Assembly: GCA_029239575.1 (NCBI GenBank)
Contig: JARBUP010000083.1
Span: forward strand, 1-10,131
Direction of reading: 5' to 3'
Length of the DNA stretch: 10,131 bases
DNA from: Bacillota bacterium
Lineage (GTDB): Bacteria; Bacillota; Clostridia; Tissierellales; Sedimentibacteraceae
Part shown: piece by piece, positions 6,386 through 10,131 of the stretch
Position numbering within the stretch: the stretch's first letter is position 1
How the letters are laid out: each line of letters begins with the position of its first letter
Notes under the pieces: generated by a model
Database searches by the model: none
Told to the model about the DNA's origin: nothing
What the model saw: the letters and a program-made list of their open reading frames with translations, nothing else
Program-made: the position numbers and the translations under genes

Positions 6386-6413
6386 ATTATACCATCTATT
6401 TACATTTTTACAA
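6386..6413 (-). promoter_or_regulatory. Sigma-A promoter of the Cas6-like gene (extended -10)
   Basis: On the minus strand: TTGTAA (6413 down to 6408), 16 bases, TATAAT (6391 down to 6386), preceded by TGG to make an extended -10 (TGNTATAAT). Transcription would start near 6379, about 28 bases before the ATG. Confidence 0.6.
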
Positions 6414-6551
6414 TTTAAAGTTTTAGTGTTTTTTCTCTCTTATTTTTCTTAACAAAAACTACAAACGTTATTATAAAAATTTGTTAACAATTACAAGAAT
6501 TAATAATCTCCAAATTTCTTATAATATGTAGAAATTTATAATAATTTTACA

Positions 6552-6584
6552 TAAAAAAAACTGAAAAGAAAAACCTTTCAGTTT
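6552..6584 (-). terminator. Intrinsic terminator of the spoVA operon
   Basis: Read on the minus strand: AAACTGAAA (6584-6576), a 9-base loop, TTTCAGTTT (6566-6558), then a T run down to 6553. It lies 13 bases after the spoVAE stop codon. The remaining bases up to the Cas6-like promoter (about 6414-6551) are AT-rich and show no gene. Confidence 0.85.
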
Positions 6585-6596
6585 AGTTTGTTTATA

Positions 6597-6950
6597 TTAG
6601 CCTTTAGATTTAAATACAAGGGAAGCCAAAAAAGCGAATATTATTGCAGCAGATACTCCGCTGCTGGTGACATCAAATATTCCTGTTAATACTCCTATTA
6701 TACCATTTCTCTCCGCTTCAACTAAAGCACCCTTAACTAAAGAATTACCAAAACTGCTTATAGGTACCGTTGCGCCAGCTCCAGCAAACTTTATTAGCGG
6801 TTCATACCATCCTAACCCACCTAAAATTGCTCCTATAACTACCAAGGTACAGGTGGTATGTGCTGGAGTTAACTTAAATACGTCCATCATAATTTGACCT
6901 AGTACACATATACCTCCTCCAATAATAAAAGCCCAAAACAACTTAATCAT
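6597..6950 (-). CDS. spoVAE: Stage V sporulation protein AE (SpoVA membrane protein)
   Basis: A 117-residue integral membrane protein of the SpoVAC/SpoVAE family, part of the inner-membrane channel that moves Ca-dipicolinate into the forespore and lets it out at germination. It has about four hydrophobic segments: residues 3-21, 33-48, 66-82 and 95-113. The conserved core G-G-L-G-W-Y-E-P-L-I-K-F-A-G-A-G-A-T-V-P (44-63) and S-F-G-N-S-L are family hallmarks, and the same pattern occurs in SpoVAC two genes upstream. This is the form usually called SpoVAEb. The ATG is 5 bases after GAGGTG and 13 bases beyond the spoVAD stop codon. It is the last gene of the operon. Confidence 0.95.
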   Translation of the reverse strand: MIKLFWAFIIGGGICVLGQIMMDVFKLTPAHTTCTLVVIGAILGGLGWYEPLIKFAGAGATVPISSFGNSLVKGALVEAERNGIIGVLTGIFDVTSSGVSAAIIFAFLASLVFKSKG

Positions 6951-6963
6951 ATTAACACCTCAT

Positions 6964-7965
6964 TTACATTTCTATAGCTACAGCATGAGCAATACCAGGT
7001 ATGCTTTCTTTTTGCTGATAAGACATTGGTGAAAGTAATGCTCCAGTAGCTACAACTAATATTTTTTTTAGTTCCCCCTTTTTCATTCTGTTTAATAAAT
7101 GTCCATATGTTACAGTTGCTGAACATCCACATCCACTTGCTCCAGAAAATATTTGCTGCTGTTCATCGTAAATTAGTAAACCACAGTCAGAAAATCGTTC
7201 TTTAGGTATATTTATGCCTTGTTCATTTAAAATGTCGCCTGCTATTCTATGTCCAACCGAACCTAAATCTCCGGTTATTACTAAGTCGTAATAATCAAAG
7301 CTTCTATTCAAGTCCTCAAAATGCCTTTTTATTGTATCTACAGCTGCAGGTGCCATTGCTGAGCCCATATTAAAAGGGTCACTAATTCCCATATCAACAA
7401 CCTTGCCAATTGTAGCACAGGTAGTATGCGGTCCATTTCCATTTTCACATATCACAGCGGCTCCAGCTCCTGTTACTGTCCATTGAGCTGTTGGAGGTTT
7501 TTGACCACCATACTCTGTTGGATATCTAAATTGTTTTTCTGCAGCAGCATTGTGACTCGAAGCTGCTGGAACAACATGTTTTGCAGCCCCACTATCTATT
7601 AATAGAGACGCTAAGGCTAATGCTTCCATTGAACTTGAACAAGCTCCAAAAACTCCTAAATAAGGTATACTCAATGTCCTTGCTGCAAAACTGCTAGATA
7701 TAATTTGATTCATTAAATCTCCGCTAATAAAAAAATCAATATCTTGTTTTTTTAGATTAGCTTTTTTAATAGCAGTGTCACATGCAGTTTCTAAAAGCAT
7801 TTTTTCTGCTTTTTCAAAACTATCCTGCCCCATCCACAAATCATCATGAAGTATATCAAAATCTTTACTTAATGGACCTTTAGCCTCAAAAGGTCCACCT
7901 ACAGCAGCAGAAGATATTATAACAGGCTTATTATTAAATACCCAGCTTTGCTTACCTTGAAGCAT
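6964..7965 (-). CDS. spoVAD: Stage V sporulation protein AD (dipicolinate-binding, thiolase-like fold)
   Basis: A 333-residue soluble protein of the SpoVA complex, peripheral at the forespore inner membrane; in Bacillus it binds dipicolinic acid directly. The fold is that of thiolases/KAS III. Family features visible here include the start W-V-F-N-N-K-P-V-I-I-S-S-A-A-V-G-G-P-F-E-A-K-G, the motif G-V-F-G-A-C-S-S-S-M-E (104-114) at the position of the condensing-enzyme nucleophile, and V-I-T-G-D-L-G-S-V-G followed later by S-G-A-S-G-C-G-C-S-A. Length is normal (about 335-340). The start codon directly abuts the spoVAC stop codon (TAG-ATG), and its Shine-Dalgarno sequence is the G-rich end of spoVAC, so translation is probably coupled. 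No lesions. Confidence 0.96.
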   Translation of the reverse strand: MLQGKQSWVFNNKPVIISSAAVGGPFEAKGPLSKDFDILHDDLWMGQDSFEKAEKMLLETACDTAIKKANLKKQDIDFFISGDLMNQIISSSFAARTLSIPYLGVFGACSSSMEALALASLLIDSGAAKHVVPAASSHNAAAEKQFRYPTEYGGQKPPTAQWTVTGAGAAVICENGNGPHTTCATIGKVVDMGISDPFNMGSAMAPAAVDTIKRHFEDLNRSFDYYDLVITGDLGSVGHRIAGDILNEQGINIPKERFSDCGLLIYDEQQQIFSGASGCGCSATVTYGHLLNRMKKGELKKILVVATGALLSPMSYQQKESIPGIAHAVAIEM

Positions 7966-8445
7966 CTAAACCCCCCCTATCCACTTAATAGTGATTTTTA
8001 TAATAGCAACCACAAAGGCTGCAACTACTCCGAAAGTAATAACTGAACCAGCTAATTTAAACATATTACCTCCAGTTCCAAGTACATAGCCTTCAGTTTT
8101 ATGTTCTATAGCTGCAGAAGCCATAGAATTCGCAAAGCCTGTAACTGGAATTGCTGTTCCTGCACCGGCCCATTGACCAAAATGATCATATATTCCTAAA
8201 CCAGTAAGTATAACAGATATGATTATTAATACTGCTACAGTTGGATCACCTGCAGTTTTTTCATTAAAATGAAAATACTTTATAAACCCCCACTGCAATA
8301 ATTGCCCAAAATCACATATTAATCCTCCAACAATAAAAGCTTTTATGCAGTTTTTCAAAACCGGTCTCTTTGGTTCTCTATCCTTTGCATATTTTTGATA
8401 GTTTTTTTGTTCCTGTGTTAAATTATTGCCTTTTTTAGGTGCCAC
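7966..8445 (-). CDS. spoVAC: Stage V sporulation protein AC (SpoVA channel membrane protein)
   Basis: A forespore inner-membrane protein; in Bacillus SpoVAC behaves as a mechanosensitive channel for dipicolinate release. It has 159 residues: a charged N-terminal tail (K-N-Y-Q-K-Y-A-K-D-R-E-P-K-R-P-V-L-K-N) typical of SpoVAC, then about four hydrophobic segments. The motif L-G-I-Y-D-H-F-G-Q-W-A-G-A-G-T-A-I-P-V-T is shared with SpoVAE. I chose GTG at 8445 because GGAGGG lies 7 bases before it; an in-frame GTG at 8463 would lie upstream of that Shine-Dalgarno sequence. It is the first gene of spoVAC-D-E; spoVAA, spoVAB and spoVAF of the longer Bacillus operon are absent, as is usual in clostridia. 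Expression in the forespore under sigma-G is expected. Confidence 0.95.
   Translation of the reverse strand: MAPKKGNNLTQEQKNYQKYAKDREPKRPVLKNCIKAFIVGGLICDFGQLLQWGFIKYFHFNEKTAGDPTVAVLIIISVILTGLGIYDHFGQWAGAGTAIPVTGFANSMASAAIEHKTEGYVLGTGGNMFKLAGSVITFGVVAAFVVAIIKITIKWIGGV
7971..7977 (-). promoter_or_regulatory. G7 tract acting as spoVAD ribosome-binding site
   Basis: On the minus strand AGGGGGGG stands 5 bases before the spoVAD ATG and encodes the last residues of SpoVAC (Gly-Gly-Val). It is the only plausible Shine-Dalgarno sequence for spoVAD and a rare long G run in this AT-rich DNA. Confidence 0.6.
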
Positions 8446-8452
8446 ATTATCA

Positions 8453-8458
8453 CCCTCC
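8453..8458 (-). promoter_or_regulatory. Ribosome-binding site that fixes the spoVAC start
   Basis: GGAGGG on the minus strand, 7 bases before GTG 8445. It makes the further upstream GTG at 8463 unlikely as the start. Confidence 0.75.
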
Positions 8459-8493
8459 AACACTAAAAGATTTCATTTATCAACTCTCTATTT

Positions 8494-8522
8494 TAGTTTT
8501 ACAATAATAAATAAATTTATAC
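8494..8522 (-). promoter_or_regulatory. Candidate sigma-G promoter of spoVACDE
   Basis: On the minus strand: GTATA (8522 down to 8518), 17 bases, AAAACTA (8500 down to 8494). The sigma-G consensus is GNATR and CATNNTA-type boxes; the -35 fits and the -10 matches CATACTA at five of seven positions. Its position, about 50 bases before the start codon, and the known sigma-G control of spoVA support it, but the match is imperfect. Confidence 0.35.
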
Positions 8523-8577
8523 TTTTTCTTTCTTTATTTTATATTCTAGAATAATTTTCATGAAAATTTTCGCAAAG

Positions 8578-8635
8578 AAAAAAAGCACCTCTTACTATAG
8601 GGTTTTTATGAGAAACTTTGAACCCTATATGGTGC
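8578..8635 (-). terminator. Intrinsic terminator after the AEC transporter gene
   Basis: Read on the minus strand: GCACC (8635-8631) and TATAGGGTT (8629-8621) pair with AACCCTATA (8604-8596) and GGTGC (8589-8585), with an asymmetric bulge and a 16-base loop, followed by a seven-T run (8584-8578). It separates the transporter gene from the spoVA promoter. Confidence 0.8.
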
Positions 8636-8651
8636 CTTTATGCTCTATATA

Positions 8652-9560
8652 TTATAGAAGAAAGAATGCCATTAATGGAATTGTAACAAGAGATATAATT
8701 GTGGTTATAAACACGCTCTTTGATGCAAAAGCTGAATTGCCGTTGAATCTCTCCGCAAAAACTGTAGACATTGCAGCTACAGGCATTGCAGAAATGAGAA
8801 TGCAAATTCCATAAACAACTTCAGCAACTCCAATTAATTTTAAAATAGCTGCAAATAAAATTGGTAATAATACTAGTCTTACAAAAGATATTTTATATAT
8901 AGACATAGATGAAAATATCTCACTTATTTTAAGTTCGGCAATTATTACTCCAGTAATCATCATTGATAGCGGTGTGGTCATCGAACCAACAATCTCAAAG
9001 CATCTTTGAACCGGAAAGGGTAGTTTTATAGAAAATATGAATATGCTTAATCCCAAAATAACTGCTACAATACCTGGATTAATTATGTTTTTAATTTTAA
9101 AGGTTTTAGTATCTTCGCTAAATAACCTAGCTCCCAATGTCCATAGGTATATATTAAAGGGGGCAAGAAAAATCGACCCATAAAGAACACCAGTTTTTCC
9201 ATACAGGCTGTCCAAAATAGGAAAAGCCATAAAACCACAATTAGAAAATATAGCAGAAAAAACAAGTATATTTTTTTCTTCCTTTTTTTCATTTCTAAAT
9301 AGTAACTTTCCAATAAAAAAGGATATAGGATGCATTAAAGCACCAAATAGAAAAATTATCATTATATTAAAAAGCAAGTCCTTCGAAAATCCAACATTAA
9401 AAGATGCAATAATATTTAGTGGTAAAGTTAAGTTTAAAAGAACAGAAGTTAATCCCTTATTTAGTTTATCATCAATAATATTGCGTTTTCTTGCATATAC
9501 ACCTGTTAGCATAATAAGGAAAATAATCAAAACTTGATTGAGTAAAGTAAAGTTATCCAT
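8652..9560 (-). CDS. AEC (auxin efflux carrier) family transporter
   Basis: A 302-residue polytopic membrane protein with about ten hydrophobic segments in two similar halves, typical of the bacterial AEC/malate permease family (usual length 300-320), which moves small organic acids such as malate, malonate or related carboxylates. Family marks are the N-terminal N-Q-V-L-I-I-F-L-I-M-L-T-G-V-Y-A-R-K-R-N-I-I, the conserved L-N-L-T-L-P-L-N-I-I-A-S-F, the motif S-N-C-G-F-M-A-F-P-I-L (106-116), and K-N-I-I-N-P-G-I-V-A-V-I-L-G (157-170) opening the second half. The ATG follows GGAGG by four bases. It lies 27 bases after the exonuclease gene on the same strand with no terminator between, so the two are probably co-transcribed. 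The substrate cannot be deduced. Confidence 0.9.
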   Translation of the reverse strand: MDNFTLLNQVLIIFLIMLTGVYARKRNIIDDKLNKGLTSVLLNLTLPLNIIASFNVGFSKDLLFNIMIIFLFGALMHPISFFIGKLLFRNEKKEEKNILVFSAIFSNCGFMAFPILDSLYGKTGVLYGSIFLAPFNIYLWTLGARLFSEDTKTFKIKNIINPGIVAVILGLSIFIFSIKLPFPVQRCFEIVGSMTTPLSMMITGVIIAELKISEIFSSMSIYKISFVRLVLLPILFAAILKLIGVAEVVYGICILISAMPVAAMSTVFAERFNGNSAFASKSVFITTIISLVTIPLMAFFLL

Positions 9561-9587
9561 ATATCCTCCAATTGAATAAATTATTCT

Positions 9588-10131
9588 TTAGCCTATATGT
9601 TTATATTTATAAGTAAAATTTTCATATTCGACATCATCAACTATTTTAATTATATTGTCATATATGTTTTCACCATTAAGAGTTTTCTTTACAACTACTT
9701 CTTGAAAGAGCTTGCTTTTACATGCTCCACAGTAACCTAATCCCCAAAACTTCCAATTAAACAATTTAAGTGGTAATTCTAAATCAACCTCACTAGTACA
9801 TTTTGGACATTTTACTTTTATTTTTTCGCCATCTAAATTAAAGTTACTAAAATCCCTAATAACTATTGAAGGCATGTTCACTATATCTTCTACTATATAG
9901 TTTTTTATGATTCTTGCATTAAAAATCCTTTTAAATACCTCTGCAGTATATTCAGCATCATAAAGTGCATCATGCAGTTTATTTTCATTTACTTTTATTT
10001 TAAGCTTATCAAGTGCATTCTTCAAACTTGGCGATTTTTTTTCTGCAAATACTTTAGTATAATACTCTTGAATATCTATATATTTTTTCATCCAGGATAA
10101 ATCTTCATATTTATGAAAATAGGAGTTTGTA
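9588..10131 (-). CDS. DEDDh-type 3'-5' exonuclease with C-terminal zinc ribbon (partial, 5' end outside window)
   Basis: The frame is open to the right edge, so the Met at 10091 is internal and the start lies outside; about 180 residues are visible. They contain the last exonuclease motif of the DnaQ-like DEDDh fold, L-H-D-A-L-Y-D-A-E-Y-T-A (bases about 9942-9977), with the catalytic His and the final metal-binding Asp, preceded by a typical helix L-K-N-A-L-D-K-L. The ExoI (DxE) and ExoII motifs should lie in the missing part. After about 40 residues comes a four-cysteine zinc ribbon, K-C-P-K-C ... Y-C-G-A-C-K, and then about 40 residues to the end. Family members degrade single-stranded DNA or RNA from the 3' end; the nucleic acid here is unknown. 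The zinc ribbon is an addition to the minimal exonuclease. Confidence 0.8.
   Translation of the reverse strand, partial: TNSYFHKYEDLSWMKKYIDIQEYYTKVFAEKKSPSLKNALDKLKIKVNENKLHDALYDAEYTAEVFKRIFNARIIKNYIVEDIVNMPSIVIRDFSNFNLDGEKIKVKCPKCTSEVDLELPLKLFNWKFWGLGYCGACKSKLFQEVVVKKTLNGENIYDNIIKIVDDVEYENFTYKYKHIG

Noticed and set aside
6481..6490. TTGTTAACAA, a perfect 10-base palindrome, as another Rex site
   Set aside because: The Rex operator needs a 4-base spacer between TTGTTAA and TTAACAA; here the half-sites overlap, and no promoter can be tied to it.
6512..6537. Inverted repeat AAATTTCT-N10-AGAAATTT as terminator or small RNA
   Set aside because: The stem is short and almost purely A/T with no following T run; such repeats are expected by chance in this composition.
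6352..6596. Possible CRISPR array or leader beside the Cas6-like gene
   Set aside because: No regularly spaced direct repeats of 24-40 bases occur here or anywhere in the window; the stretch is a terminator, AT-rich DNA and a promoter.
6667..6897. Plus-strand open frame opposite spoVAE
   Set aside because: It is fully antisense to a clearly conserved gene and lacks a ribosome-binding site.
8560..8814. Plus-strand open frame of 84 codons
   Set aside because: It lies antisense to the AEC transporter gene end and its terminator, has no Shine-Dalgarno sequence and no recognisable protein features.

Overview
The window reads as chromosome of a strictly anaerobic, endospore-forming, low-GC Firmicute, most likely a Clostridium. 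The DNA is very AT-rich. It carries an oxygen-sensitive glycyl-radical pyruvate formate-lyase with a formate channel, and the short clostridial form of the spore dipicolinate operon (spoVAC-D-E). I see no insertion sequence, phage gene, CRISPR array, tRNA or rRNA.

Layout, left to right. (1) 1-1125 (+): the C-terminal majority of an APC-family amino-acid permease, cut by the left edge. A shared hairpin (1128-1158) separates it from the convergent focA. (2) 1159-4717: a mixed-acid fermentation block, with focA (-) and pflB (+) divergent across about 480 bp of AT-rich DNA. pflB has a near-consensus sigma-A promoter whose -35 box lies inside a perfect inverted repeat, TGTTAA-N4-TTAACA, which matches the redox repressor Rex. 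A second, slightly weaker repeat of this kind sits just before the focA ribosome-binding site. No pflA (activase) gene is in the window. (3) 4899-5916 (+): a probable two-gene operon of a YruB-type glutaredoxin fused to a C-terminal zinc ribbon and a P-loop nucleotide kinase-like protein. (4) 5944-6351 (-): a 135-residue protein that looks like only the N-terminal half of the CRISPR RNA endonuclease Cas6, with no array or other cas gene in view. It has its own promoter, RBS and terminator and an internal eight-residue repeat. (5) 6597-8445 (-): spoVAC-spoVAD-spoVAE with a possible sigma-G promoter and a terminator. (6) 8652-10131 (-): an AEC-family transporter, preceded by the C-terminal part of a DEDDh 3'-5' exonuclease that ends in a zinc ribbon and runs off the right edge.

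How the parts work together: PflB makes acetyl-CoA and formate from pyruvate and FocA moves formate across the membrane. The Rex-like sites suggest that both genes respond to the NADH/NAD+ ratio. SpoVAC, SpoVAD and SpoVAE act in the forespore to load dipicolinic acid and later release it. The other genes have no obvious link to these. The most unusual item is the solitary half-Cas6; the best-supported regulatory prediction is the pair of Rex-like operators.
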